Of a stretch of 64,000 bases of DNA, positions 43,264 through 52,311 are shown piece by piece (the stretch's first letter is position 1; each line of letters begins with the position of its first letter). A model generated the notes under the pieces. That model had not been told where the DNA came from. It did not search any database and worked only from the letters and a program-made list of their open reading frames with translations. The position numbers and the translations under genes are program-made. The stretch lies in contig NZ_CP051006.1 of the NCBI RefSeq assembly GCF_014673495.1, positions 2,170,001-2,234,000 of the forward strand. The letters run 5' to 3'. This DNA comes from Streptomyces griseofuscus (GTDB lineage: Bacteria > Actinomycetota > Actinomycetes > Streptomycetales > Streptomycetaceae).

Positions 43264-44475
43264 CTAAGTGAAGGCAGGTGCGGACACGGCCGGAGCACCG
43301 GTGGCGGATCCGTCCAGAAGGGCCGAATCGCCCATCTCGCTCAGGGCGAGGGCGAGTGCGCCCAGCACCTCGGCGCGGCCGCCAAGTGCCCCGGGAAGCA
43401 CGGTGAGTTGGCGGGCGGCGCTGGGGATCGCGTAGCGGCTGACGGACTCCCGGATGGGCCCGAGGACCAGCTCGCCGGCCTCCGCGAGATCGCCGCCGAG
43501 GACCACCCGGCTGGGGTTGAGAAGATTGCAGAGGTTGGCCACGCCGCTCCCGATGTGACGGCCGACATCGGCGACCACCCGGCGGCATCCCGGGTCGCCC
43601 TCCCTGGCGAGCCGTACGACGCCCTCCATGGTCAGGTCGGAGCCGTGGCTGGGCTGGAGCAGCGGGAGGACGTAGCGGGCCGCCGCGAAGGTCTCCAGGC
43701 AGCCGCGGTTGCCGCAGCGGCAGACCGGGCCGGACTCGTCCAGGGTGATGTGACCGATCTCGCCCGCGGTGCCGCCCGGCCCGCGGTAGATCTTGCCGTC
43801 GATGACCAGGCCCGCGCCGACGCCGCTGGCGACCTTGATGTACGCGAGGTCGCGCACGCCCTTGCCGCTGCCCCAGACCAGTTCGCCGAGGGCGCCGAGG
43901 TTCGCGTCGTTGTCCACGTGGACGGGCACGCCGAGGCGTTGTTCCAGTTCCTCGGCCGGCTTGGTGCCGCCCCAGCCGGGCAGGATGGCGCTGTGTCCGA
44001 GGGTCCCGGACTCCAGGTCGATGGGGCCCGGCACGCCGAGGCCCACGCCCGCGACCTTGGAGCGGTCCACGCCGGTGGCCACGATCAGCCTGCTGACCAG
44101 CTCTTCGGCCCGGTCGAAGCCCTGGGCGGCGGAGGCGTCCACGTCCAGTGGCTCGGCCTCCTCGGCCAGCACCTGGTGGGCGAGGTTGCCGACCGCGACC
44201 CGCAGATGCTGGTGCCCGAAGTCGACGCCGATCACAATGCCCGCGTCCCCGCTGAGGCTGACGCTGCGGGCCCGGCGCCCGCCCGCCGAGGTGGGCGTGA
44301 CCTCGACCGTCCCGCCGTCCTTCAGCTCCCGCACGATGTTGGAGACCGTGGCGGCGGACAGGCCGGTCGTCCGCGCGATCTCCGCCTGCGTGAGCGAACC
44401 GGCAAGCCGGACGGCCCGTACCACCCGCTCCAGGTTGGCTCGGTGCAGTGACGACTGCGACCCTGGAGTCTCCAC
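43264..44475 (-). CDS. rok7B7: ROK family transcriptional regulator Rok7B7
   Basis: The 403-residue regulator has an N-terminal winged helix-turn-helix (about 30-70: LAGSLTQAEIARTTGLSAATVSNIV) and a ROK sugar-kinase-like domain. It keeps the zinc motif CRCGNRGCLET, the ATP loop GVDFGHQHLRV and GVGLGVPGPIDLES. In S. coelicolor the homologue controls xylFGH and influences antibiotic production and carbon catabolite repression. The GTG at 44475 has AGGAGG five bases upstream; a TTG at 44526 is also in frame. Placement between ngcEFG and xylFGH suggests it responds to a sugar from these transporters. Confidence 0.92.
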   Translation of the reverse strand: METPGSQSSLHRANLERVVRAVRLAGSLTQAEIARTTGLSAATVSNIVRELKDGGTVEVTPTSAGGRRARSVSLSGDAGIVIGVDFGHQHLRVAVGNLAHQVLAEEAEPLDVDASAAQGFDRAEELVSRLIVATGVDRSKVAGVGLGVPGPIDLESGTLGHSAILPGWGGTKPAEELEQRLGVPVHVDNDANLGALGELVWGSGKGVRDLAYIKVASGVGAGLVIDGKIYRGPGGTAGEIGHITLDESGPVCRCGNRGCLETFAAARYVLPLLQPSHGSDLTMEGVVRLAREGDPGCRRVVADVGRHIGSGVANLCNLLNPSRVVLGGDLAEAGELVLGPIRESVSRYAIPSAARQLTVLPGALGGRAEVLGALALALSEMGDSALLDGSATGAPAVSAPAFT

Positions 44476-44601
44476 GACGACCTCCTGAGCGCGGGGCCGC
44501 TTCGGCGAGGCCCCGTGTATGTCCAACTAGTGAACTCTAAGCTGAGCCGTTCGGGGCGACTCACGTCAAGAGGTTGAGCCAGATCCGGGATACACCGCAG
44601 C

Positions 44602-44638
44602 GGCGCACGCCGCCCGGGGATCCGGTACGGCGTGCGCC
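44602..44638 (-). terminator. Terminator of the ngcEFG operon
   Basis: An 11-bp perfect inverted repeat (arms 44602-44612 and 44628-44638, 15-base loop) lies 41 bases beyond the ngcG stop on the minus strand and before the rok7B7 promoter. It separates the two units. Confidence 0.6.
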
Positions 44639-44678
44639 TGTACGACTACGAGATGTCACCCCCGGGTGAGGGGGCGCC

Positions 44679-45602
44679 CTACTTCAGCGCCCCCGCGGTG
44701 AGCCCCTGCACCACCTGCCGCTGGAAGATGATGTACGCCCCGAGCACCGGCAGCATGGCCATCACCAGGCCCGCGAACAGGCCCGACCAGTCGCCCTTGT
44801 AGCCCTGGCTGACCGCGAGCTGGACCAGGCCCTGGGTGAGTACCTTCTTGTCGGGGTCGGTGTTGAGGACCGTGGGCAGCATGTACTGGTTCCACTGGCC
44901 CAGGAAGTTGAAGATGCCCACGCTGATCAGGCCGGGCTTGGCCATGGGCAGCATGATCTGGAAGAACGTACGCGTGTGCGAAGCTCCGTCCACGAACGCC
45001 GCTTCCGCCACCGAGGTCGGCAGGGTGCGGAAGAACGCCGTGAGGAAGAAGACGGTGAAGGGCAGCGAGTACGCGATGTAGACCAGGATCAGCCCGTGGA
45101 TGGTGTTCAGCAGGCCCATGTTGTTCACGACGTAGAACAGCGGGACCAGCGCCAGCATGATCGGGAAGCTCATGCCGCCGATGAACAGGTAGTAGATGAA
45201 GCGGTTGCCCGGGAAGTCGAAGCGGGCGAGCACGTAGGCGGCCATCGAGCCGAGCACCAGGGTCCCGATGAGTGAACCGCCCACCACCAGGACGGTGTTG
45301 AGGAAGTAGCCGCTCATGTTGGCCTCGGTCCAGGCCCTGGCCCAGTTCCCGAAGTGCAGCCGGTCCGGCAGCGCCCAGGGCGAGCCGAAGATGGAGCCGT
45401 CGTCCTTGAAGGACGTCATCACCGCCCACAGCAGCGGCGTGACCACCATGATCGCCCAGATGACCAGCACGCCGTGGGAGAAGACGTTGAGGACGGTGCC
45501 CTCCCTTTTGCGGCGGCCCGGCTTCGAAACCGGCACATCCACCTTGGAGACGCTCGCACCGGGCTCGGCCGGCGGCGGGGCGGGGGTCTCGGTCGTCTTC
45601 AT
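44679..45602 (-). CDS. ngcG: Carbohydrate ABC transporter permease NgcG
   Basis: The 307-residue permease of the CUT1 family has about six membrane helices and the EAA loop VAEAAFVDGASHTRTFFQIMLPMAKP. It begins with a soluble Pro/Glu-rich tail of about 35 residues, then LNVFSHGVLVIWAIMVVTPLLWAV. With NgcE and NgcF it imports N-acetylglucosamine and chitobiose in Streptomyces; the energising ATPase MsiK is encoded elsewhere, and no ATPase gene is present in this operon. It starts five bases after ngcF. Confidence 0.9.
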   Translation of the reverse strand: MKTTETPAPPPAEPGASVSKVDVPVSKPGRRKREGTVLNVFSHGVLVIWAIMVVTPLLWAVMTSFKDDGSIFGSPWALPDRLHFGNWARAWTEANMSGYFLNTVLVVGGSLIGTLVLGSMAAYVLARFDFPGNRFIYYLFIGGMSFPIMLALVPLFYVVNNMGLLNTIHGLILVYIAYSLPFTVFFLTAFFRTLPTSVAEAAFVDGASHTRTFFQIMLPMAKPGLISVGIFNFLGQWNQYMLPTVLNTDPDKKVLTQGLVQLAVSQGYKGDWSGLFAGLVMAMLPVLGAYIIFQRQVVQGLTAGALK

Positions 45603-45606
45603 CGCT

Positions 45607-46533
45607 TCAGAACTCCAGCCGCTCGCGACGGCCCAGCCGCATCACGATCGCCGCGAAGGCGAGCGTGACGACCAGCAGGGCGACGCCGATGGTGGTGGCG
45701 TAGGCGGCCTGACCGTCCCGGAACGCCTTCTGGTACACGTACAGGACCAGCACGGTGGTCGAGTAGTCGGGCCCGCCCGGACCGGTCGTCATGATCTGTA
45801 CGACCGCGAACGACTCGGCGCCGAGCGCGAGGATGCCCATGTAGACCCAGCCGGACTGCACGGTGTCCCACAGCAGGGGCAGGGTGATGCGGAAGAAGGT
45901 GGTGGCGCGGCCCGCGCCGTCGATCAGCGCGGCCTCGTACAGCTCGGCCGGGATCGAGGCCATGCCCGCGGAGAAGAGGACCACGAAGAAGCCGGTGGTG
46001 GACCAGACGAGCACCGCCATCACACACCACAGGGCGAGGCTCGGATCACCCAGCCACAACGGCTGCACATGATCGAGCCCGATCCCGCGCAGGAGCGAAT
46101 TGATCGCTCCGCTGTCCGGGTTGTAGGCGAACTGGAAGAGGAGCGCGACGATCGCGATGGACAAGACCTGCGGAAAGAAATAAACGATCTTGTAGAAGGA
46201 GGAGCCCCGCACACCTGTGATCGCGGGGCCGCCCCTTCTGCGTCGTCCGCCCACATTGATCATGAAGGCGAAGAAAAGCGCCAGACTGATCGTCACGATC
46301 GGCAGCACCAGAGCGAAGAGCAGGCTGTGCTGCAACGACTTCCAGAAGACGTCGTCGTGCAGCATCCTCTTGTAATTGTCGAGGCCGACCATCTTGAATT
46401 CGGGGCTCAGCCCGGTCCAGTCCGTGAACGAGTAGTAGATGGACTGGATGAAGGGCCACACCACGAACAGCGCGTACAGTCCCAGGGGTACGACCAGGAA
46501 CCCCACGATGAACCGGTACTTGCCGTGCTGCAT
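45607..46533 (-). CDS. ngcF: Carbohydrate ABC transporter permease NgcF
   Basis: The 308-residue CUT1 permease has six membrane helices and the EAA loop YEAALIDGAGRATTFFRITLPLLWD. It begins MQHGKYRFIVGFLVVPLGLYALFVVWP. The middle insert (VGGRRRRGGPAITGVRGSSFYK) is basic and probably faces the cytoplasm. It pairs with NgcG to form the channel and lies between ngcE and ngcG on one transcript. Confidence 0.9.
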   Translation of the reverse strand: MQHGKYRFIVGFLVVPLGLYALFVVWPFIQSIYYSFTDWTGLSPEFKMVGLDNYKRMLHDDVFWKSLQHSLLFALVLPIVTISLALFFAFMINVGGRRRRGGPAITGVRGSSFYKIVYFFPQVLSIAIVALLFQFAYNPDSGAINSLLRGIGLDHVQPLWLGDPSLALWCVMAVLVWSTTGFFVVLFSAGMASIPAELYEAALIDGAGRATTFFRITLPLLWDTVQSGWVYMGILALGAESFAVVQIMTTGPGGPDYSTTVLVLYVYQKAFRDGQAAYATTIGVALLVVTLAFAAIVMRLGRRERLEF

Positions 46534-46562
46534 CGTTACTCCGGTGCGCTCGGGGGTGCTGG

Positions 46563-48008
46563 TTACTGGTGCTTGTAGTGCTTGATGGTGGTGTCCTTGG
46601 CCGCCTCGTCGGCGAAGCCCTGGATCTTCTTTATGGCCTCCGCCGGGGTGAGCCGGCCCGCCATCATCTCGCCGAGGGCGCCCACGCCGATCTTCTCCTT
46701 CTGCAACTGGACGTACCAGTCCTGGAGACGCGGGTTCACCACATTGGTGCCGGCCAGCTTCAGCGCCGCCACGCCGGACTTCAGGCCCGGGGTCAGCTCG
46801 ATGCCGTCGGTGCCGCCGTTGTAGGCGGAGAGCGACTTCACCTTGGAGGTGAAGTTCTTCGAGGACGCCTCGGAGAGCATGATGCGCAGCTGCTCCATGC
46901 CGCCCTCGGGGTTCGCCGCCTTGGAGGGCACGATGAACGGCTCACCGCCGGACGCCCAGATGGTGCCGAAGGGCATCTTGTCGCTGCTGTCGATGCCGGA
47001 GGGCGCCGAGACCGCGAGGTTGAAGTCGGCGGGGATGACGTTCGCCGACTCGTTCTCCACCCAGGAGCCGTTCGGGATGAACAGGGCCTCGCCCTTGGCC
47101 CACGCCGTCTGCGACTGGATGTGGTCGAGACCCGGGGTGCCCTTGAGGATGTAGCCCTTCTTGAACAGCTCGTAGTACGCCTCGAAGCACGCCTTGACGG
47201 CCGGGTGCTTCCAGGCGTTCGGCTCCAGGTTGTCGATGGCGTTGAGGACCTCGACGCCGCCGACCTTGCCGATCATCGGGTAGAGCGAGAAGGGGATGTA
47301 GTACGGGTACTTGCCCGCGTACGTCCAGCCCGCCATGCCCTTCTTCTTGGCCTTCGCGCAGACCTGGAGCATCTCGTCCCAGGTCTTCGGGTACTCGGCG
47401 TCCAGTGAGTCGAGCGCCTTCTGCGAGTACCAGACGCCGTAGACCGTGTACGCGTAGTACATGATCCACACCGGGTTGCCGTCGAACTGGCCCATCTCCA
47501 CGATGCCGGGGCGCAGCGTGTCGCGGACCTTCTTGCTCGGGTCGTCGTACGACGGCGCGTCGAGCAGCGGGGTGAGGTCGGACAGCTGGTTCTTGCCGAC
47601 CAGGACGCCCATGTCCATCTGCTCGGCGCCGGAGTTGTCGATGAGGTCCGGCGGGTTGCCCTCGTTGAAGCGGGGCTGGAGCGTGGACTGGATCTTCTGG
47701 GTGGCGGAGAACTTCACCTGGGCCTTCGGGAAGTCCTTCTGGTAGATCTTGACCGCGTCCTGCGCGTACTCCTTGCCGAAACCGCCGTCGAAGAGGACGA
47801 ACTCCATCTTGGCGGTGTCGTTCACGCCGAGCGGATTCTTGGCGGTCTTCTTTCCGGCCTTCGCCTTGCTCTGGCCGTCGCCGCCGCTGCTCGCGCAGGC
47901 GGACAGCAGGCTCATCCCCGGAACGGCGACCAGGCCGAGTGCGGCGGACCGCCTGATCAGTTCTCGGCGGCCGACACCCTCACGATCGTGATGCGCAGTG
48001 GATCCCAT
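46563..48008 (-). CDS. ngcE: N-acetylglucosamine/chitobiose-binding lipoprotein NgcE
   Basis: The 481-residue exported receptor has a twin-arginine-like n-region (GRRELIRR, residues 13-20), a hydrophobic stretch and lipobox LLSAC (lipid Cys38), so it is probably a Tat-exported lipoprotein. The mature part is a CUT1-type SBP with the segments QKIQSTLQPRFNEGNPPDLIDN and TWDEMLQVCAKAKKKGMAGWTY. The ATG at 48008 has GAGG eight bases upstream. It is divergent from the GH92 mannosidase and its promoter overlaps a DasR-like site. Sugar specificity is inferred from the ngcEFG context. Confidence 0.88.
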   Translation of the reverse strand: MGSTAHHDREGVGRRELIRRSAALGLVAVPGMSLLSACASSGGDGQSKAKAGKKTAKNPLGVNDTAKMEFVLFDGGFGKEYAQDAVKIYQKDFPKAQVKFSATQKIQSTLQPRFNEGNPPDLIDNSGAEQMDMGVLVGKNQLSDLTPLLDAPSYDDPSKKVRDTLRPGIVEMGQFDGNPVWIMYYAYTVYGVWYSQKALDSLDAEYPKTWDEMLQVCAKAKKKGMAGWTYAGKYPYYIPFSLYPMIGKVGGVEVLNAIDNLEPNAWKHPAVKACFEAYYELFKKGYILKGTPGLDHIQSQTAWAKGEALFIPNGSWVENESANVIPADFNLAVSAPSGIDSSDKMPFGTIWASGGEPFIVPSKAANPEGGMEQLRIMLSEASSKNFTSKVKSLSAYNGGTDGIELTPGLKSGVAALKLAGTNVVNPRLQDWYVQLQKEKIGVGALGEMMAGRLTPAEAIKKIQGFADEAAKDTTIKHYKHQ

Positions 48009-48141
48009 GCTCAAGTCCTCGCCTTCTCCAGGACTCAGGCGGTGAACCGGATCCTGCCCGGCACCGCGGTCGGGTCAAGCTGGGTGGTGCAGGAAGTGCT
48101 ACGTGCATGAACTGCCGGGATTGCTCTTGTACCGGGCGCCG

Positions 48142-48174
48142 ACAGGTATAGTCCACTTCCCGCCAGCGGAGCAA
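48142..48174 (-). promoter_or_regulatory. ngcE promoter with DasR-like element (dre)
   Basis: The 16-bp site at 48142-48157 (ACAGGTATAGTCCACT) matches the dre consensus A(C/G)TGGTCTAGACCA(C/G)T at 13 of 16 positions. On the minus strand it overlaps a -10-like TATACC at 48145-48150, with TTGCTC at 48169-48174 as -35 and an 18-base spacer. DasR would block RNA polymerase here until glucosamine-6-phosphate accumulates. Confidence 0.6.
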
Positions 48175-48315
48175 GATCGAATGCAGGGTTGGCCGTGGGT
48201 CTTTTCCGAGTTGAGACCTCGCCGACATGGGAGCGGGCTGTGTACGGCCCCGGGGAAATGCGCGCGACATCAACCCCTGAATGACACGCCCAACACCCTT
48301 GACATCACCCCTCAC

Positions 48316-48361
48316 TTGACCACCTACTTGGTTCCTGTGTACCGCCTATGACAACGTTGTC
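48316..48361 (+). promoter_or_regulatory. GH92 promoter and LacI-type operator
   Basis: TTGACC (48316-48321) could serve as -35, with a weak TACCGC (48340-48345) as -10. The 12-bp perfect palindrome GACAACGTTGTC (48350-48361) lies just downstream, in the leader. It matches the TGACAACGTTGTCA sites of Streptomyces LacI-family repressors. The ATG inside this region (48348) is therefore not the gene start. Confidence 0.6.
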
Positions 48362-48389
48362 GGCAACGGCGCGGGGAGGAAATCCGTCC

Positions 48390-51300
48390 ATGCAGCGGAG
48401 AACTCGGCACAGATGGGGCCCGGCGGCCGTGCTCACGGCCGCCTTCGTGATGGCCGTGGGCGCGCAGGGCGCCGCGGTCGCGCTGCCCGCCAAGGCCCCG
48501 GTGGGCGACCGGGAGTTCGTATCCTCGTTCGAGGCGGGTGATCCCGCTCCGGACTGGCTGAACACGGTCGACACCGGCGCGGACGGCACCCCGCGCGCCT
48601 CGGGCGTGGACGGCGGCTACAGCACCGGCATACCGGGCAATGTGAACGACCATGTCACCGAGGTCCGGGCGAGCGGCGAGAACGCCGGCGCGGGCGAGGT
48701 GAAGGAGAACCTGGCCGACGGCGAGTCCGGCACCAAGTGGCTGACCTTCCAGCCCACCGGCTGGGCGGAGTTCGACCTGGACAAGCCGGTCGAGGTGCGG
48801 ACGTACGCGCTGACCTCGGCGAACGACGCAGCCGAACGCGACCCGCGGGACTGGAAGCTGCTCGGCTCCACCGACGGCAAGGACTGGAAGACCCTCGACA
48901 CGCGGGCGGGCGAGACCTTCTCGGAGCGGTTCCAGACCAAGTCGTACGGCCTTCAGCAGGCGGCGGAGTACCAGCACTTCCGGCTTGAGGTGACGAAGAA
49001 CAACGGCGCCCCGGACATCCTCCAGCTCGCGGACGTGCAGTTCGCCACGGGCGGGGGCGGCGGGCCCGTACCGCAGGACATGCTGACGCTGGTGGACAAG
49101 GGCCCGACCGCCTCGCCGACGGCCAAGGCGCGGGTCGGGTTCACCGGGACGCGGGCGCTGCGGTACGCGGGGCGGCACACGGCGAGCGGGCGCGCGTACT
49201 CGTACAACAAGGTGTTCGACGTCAATGTGAAGGTCGGCCGCGACACGCAGTTGTCGTACCGGATCTTCCCGTCGATGGCCGACGGTGACCGGGACTACGA
49301 CGCGACCAATGTGTCCCTGGACCTCGCCTTCACCGACGGCACCTACCTCAGTGACCTCGGCGCGCTGGACCAGCACGGGTTCCCCCTGTCGCCGCGCGGG
49401 CAGGGCGACGCCAAGTCGCTGTACGTCAATCAGTGGAACGACGTGGTCGCGCGGATCGGCTCGGTCGCGGCGGGCAGGACGGTCGACCGGATTCTCGTCG
49501 GGTACGACTCCCCCACCGGGCCGGCGAAGTTCCGCGGCTGGATCGACGATGTGTCACTGAAGCCGGTCGCGCCGGAGAAACCGAAGGCGCATCTGTCCGA
49601 CTACGCGCTGACCACGCGCGGCACGAACTCCAGCGGCAGTTTCTCGCGCGGCAACAACTTTCCCGCGACCGCGCTGCCGCATGGTTTCAACTTCTGGACG
49701 CCGGTGACCAACGCGTCGTCGCTGAGCTGGCTCTACGAGTACGCACATGCGAACAACGACGCCAATCTGCCGACGATCCAGGCGTTCAGCGCGAGCCATG
49801 AGCCGAGCCCGTGGATGGGTGACCGGCAGACCTTCCAGGTGATGCCGTCGGCCGCGGCGGGCACCCCGGACACCGGCCGGGAGGCGCGGGCGCTGGCGTT
49901 CCGGCACGAGAACGAGACGGCACGGCCGTACTACTACGGCGTACGGTTCGAGAACGGGCTCAAGGCGGAGATGGCGCCGACCGATCACGCGGCGGTGATG
50001 CGCTTCACCTACCCGGGCTCCGACGCGAGTGTGCTCTTCGACAATGTCACCGAGCAGGCGGGGCTGACGCTGGACAAGGAGCACGGGGTCGTCACCGGCT
50101 ACTCGGACGTCAAGTCGGGCCTGTCGACGGGCGCGACCCGGCTGTTCGTGTACGGCGTGTTCGACAAGCCGGTCACGGACGGCTCGGCGAGCGGGGTGAA
50201 GGGCTATCTGCGCTTCGCGGCCGGCGCCGACCACCGGGTCACGCTGCGGCTCGCGACCTCGCTGATCAGCGTCGACCAGGCGAAGGACAATCTGCGCCAG
50301 GAGATCCCCGGCGGCACCTCCTTCGACACCGTCAAGGCGCGGGCGCAGCGCACCTGGGACAAGCTGCTCGGCAAGGTCGAGGTGCAGGGCGCGACACCGG
50401 ACCAGCTGACCACGCTGTACTCCAGCATGTACCGGCTGTACCTGTACCCCAACTCGGGCTACGAGAAGGTGGACGGGAAGGACCGGTACGCGTCGCCGTT
50501 CTCGCCGATGCAGAGCCAGGACACCCCGACGCACACCGGCGCGAAGATCGTGGACGGCACGGTGTACGTCAACAACGGCTTCTGGGACACCTATCGGACG
50601 ACATGGCCGGCGTACTCGTTCCTGACGCCCTCTCAGGCGGGCGCGATGGTCGACGGGTTCGTGCAGCAGTACAAGGACGGCGGCTGGACCTCGCGGTGGT
50701 CCTCCCCCGGCTACGCGGACCTGATGACCGGCACCTCCTCGGACGTGGCGTTCGCCGACGCCTATGTCAAGGGCGTGAAGTTCGACGCGAAGGCGGCGTA
50801 CGAGGCGGCGCTGAAGAACGCGACCGTCGTACCGCCGAGTTCGGGCGTGGGCCGCAAGGGCATGAGCACGTCCCCCTTCCTCGGCTACACCGGCACCGAC
50901 ACCGCCGAGGGGCTGTCCTGGGCGATGGAGGGGTACGTCAACGACTACGGCATCGCCCAGATGGGGGCGGCGCTGTACAAGAAGACGGGCGAGAAGCACT
51001 ACAAGGAGGAGTCCGACTACTTCCTCAACCGCGCCCGCGACTACGTGAACCTCTTCGACCCGAAGGCCGGTTTCTTCCAGGGCAAGGACGCCAAGGGCAA
51101 CTGGCGGGTGGATTCGTCGCGTTACGACCCCCGGGTGTGGGGTTACGACTACACGGAGACCAACGGCTGGGGCTACGCCTTCTCCGTGCCGCAGGACACC
51201 CGGGGCCTGGCCGATCTGTACGGCGGCAGGCAGCAACTCGCCGATAAGCTTGACCAGTTCTTCGCCACCCCGGAGACCGCGTCCCCCGAGTACGTCGGCT

Positions 51301-52190
51301 CCTACGGCGGGGTCATCCATGAGATGACCGAGGCGCGGGACGTGCGCATGGGCATGCTCGGGCAGTCCAACCAGGTCGCGCACCATGTCTCGTACATGTA
51401 CGACGCGGCGGGGCAGCCGTGGAAGACACAGGCGGCGGTGCGGCAGATCCTGTCCCGGCTCTACCTCGGCAGCGAGATCGGTCAGGGGTATCACGGTGAC
51501 GAGGACAACGGCGAGCAGTCGGGGTGGTTCCTCTTCTCCGCGCTCGGCTTCTACCCCCTGGTCATGGGCAGCGGCGACTACTCCATCGGCTCCCCGCTGT
51601 TCAAGAAGGCCACCGTGCATCTGGAGAACGGCCGTGATCTGGTGGTCCGGGCGCCGGGCAACAGCGCGAAGAACGTGTATGTGCAGAGCGTGACCTTCGA
51701 CGGCCGTCCCTGGACGTCGACTTCACTGCCGCAGTCGCTGCTCGCCAAGGGCGGGGAGCTGACCTTCACCATGGGGCCGCGGCCCTCGGCGTGGGGCTCC
51801 GGGAAGAACGCCGGGCCGGTCTCGATCACCCAGGACGACAAGGTGCCCGCGCCCCGGTCGGACCTGCTGCGCGGGGAGGGCGCCCTGTTCGACAACACGT
51901 CGGCGACGGACGAGACGTTCACCTCCGTCGATCTGCCGGTGAGCGGGTCCGGGAAGCCGGTGCAGTACACGCTGACGTCGGCGGACCACACCACCGCGCC
52001 GACCGGCTGGACCCTCCAGGGCTCGGCCGACGGCACGACCTGGCGGACGCTGGACCACCGCTCCGGCGAGACCTTCCCGTGGGACCGGCAGACCCGGGCG
52101 TTCACCATCGCGGCGCCGGGGTCGTACGCCAAGTACCGGTTGGTGCTGGGTGGTTCGGCGACGCTGGCGGAGGTGGAGCTGCTGGGGTGA
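48390..52190 (+). CDS. Secreted GH92 family alpha-1,2-mannosidase with two F5/8-type (CBM32-like) domains
   Basis: The 1266-residue exported enzyme has a signal peptide (QRRTRHRWGPAAVLTAAFVMAVGAQGAAVA). Its order is: N-terminal galactose-binding-like domain (about 65-175, with KWLTFQPTGWAEFDLDKPVEVRTYALTSAND); a linker domain; the GH92 beta-sandwich and alpha/alpha toroid (about 390-1110, with WDTYRTTWPAYSFLTPSQAGAMVDGFVQQYKDGG and HGDEDNGEQSGWFLFSALGFYPL); and a C-terminal discoidin-like domain (about 1150-1266). The HxDEDNGEQSGW motif contains the family's catalytic acid/base region. GH92 enzymes trim mannose from high-mannose N-glycans and fungal mannans using calcium. The ATG at 48390 has GGGGAGG upstream. 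It is divergent from ngcE. Confidence 0.93.
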   Translation: MQRRTRHRWGPAAVLTAAFVMAVGAQGAAVALPAKAPVGDREFVSSFEAGDPAPDWLNTVDTGADGTPRASGVDGGYSTGIPGNVNDHVTEVRASGENAGAGEVKENLADGESGTKWLTFQPTGWAEFDLDKPVEVRTYALTSANDAAERDPRDWKLLGSTDGKDWKTLDTRAGETFSERFQTKSYGLQQAAEYQHFRLEVTKNNGAPDILQLADVQFATGGGGGPVPQDMLTLVDKGPTASPTAKARVGFTGTRALRYAGRHTASGRAYSYNKVFDVNVKVGRDTQLSYRIFPSMADGDRDYDATNVSLDLAFTDGTYLSDLGALDQHGFPLSPRGQGDAKSLYVNQWNDVVARIGSVAAGRTVDRILVGYDSPTGPAKFRGWIDDVSLKPVAPEKPKAHLSDYALTTRGTNSSGSFSRGNNFPATALPHGFNFWTPVTNASSLSWLYEYAHANNDANLPTIQAFSASHEPSPWMGDRQTFQVMPSAAAGTPDTGREARALAFRHENETARPYYYGVRFENGLKAEMAPTDHAAVMRFTYPGSDASVLFDNVTEQAGLTLDKEHGVVTGYSDVKSGLSTGATRLFVYGVFDKPVTDGSASGVKGYLRFAAGADHRVTLRLATSLISVDQAKDNLRQEIPGGTSFDTVKARAQRTWDKLLGKVEVQGATPDQLTTLYSSMYRLYLYPNSGYEKVDGKDRYASPFSPMQSQDTPTHTGAKIVDGTVYVNNGFWDTYRTTWPAYSFLTPSQAGAMVDGFVQQYKDGGWTSRWSSPGYADLMTGTSSDVAFADAYVKGVKFDAKAAYEAALKNATVVPPSSGVGRKGMSTSPFLGYTGTDTAEGLSWAMEGYVNDYGIAQMGAALYKKTGEKHYKEESDYFLNRARDYVNLFDPKAGFFQGKDAKGNWRVDSSRYDPRVWGYDYTETNGWGYAFSVPQDTRGLADLYGGRQQLADKLDQFFATPETASPEYVGSYGGVIHEMTEARDVRMGMLGQSNQVAHHVSYMYDAAGQPWKTQAAVRQILSRLYLGSEIGQGYHGDEDNGEQSGWFLFSALGFYPLVMGSGDYSIGSPLFKKATVHLENGRDLVVRAPGNSAKNVYVQSVTFDGRPWTSTSLPQSLLAKGGELTFTMGPRPSAWGSGKNAGPVSITQDDKVPAPRSDLLRGEGALFDNTSATDETFTSVDLPVSGSGKPVQYTLTSADHTTAPTGWTLQGSADGTTWRTLDHRSGETFPWDRQTRAFTIAAPGSYAKYRLVLGGSATLAEVELLG

Positions 52191-52311
52191 GGTGAGCGGC
52201 CGGCACGGCCGCCCCCCTCCTTGACCAAGTGATGTACACGTAGTTGTCAACCCAAGAACTGGTCAAGATTGAGTCATGTGTGCTTCTATTGCGCCGCTCA
52301 ATCGATCATGT

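Noticed and set aside
48348-48389. Earlier ATG at 48348 as start of the GH92 gene
   Set aside because: It overlaps the operator palindrome and lacks a ribosome site, while GGGGAGG precedes the ATG at 48390 and the signal peptide begins there.
49554-51620. Long open frame antisense to the GH92 mannosidase
   Set aside because: Composition is Arg/Val/Gly-biased noise; the GH92 sense frame has signal peptide and family motifs.
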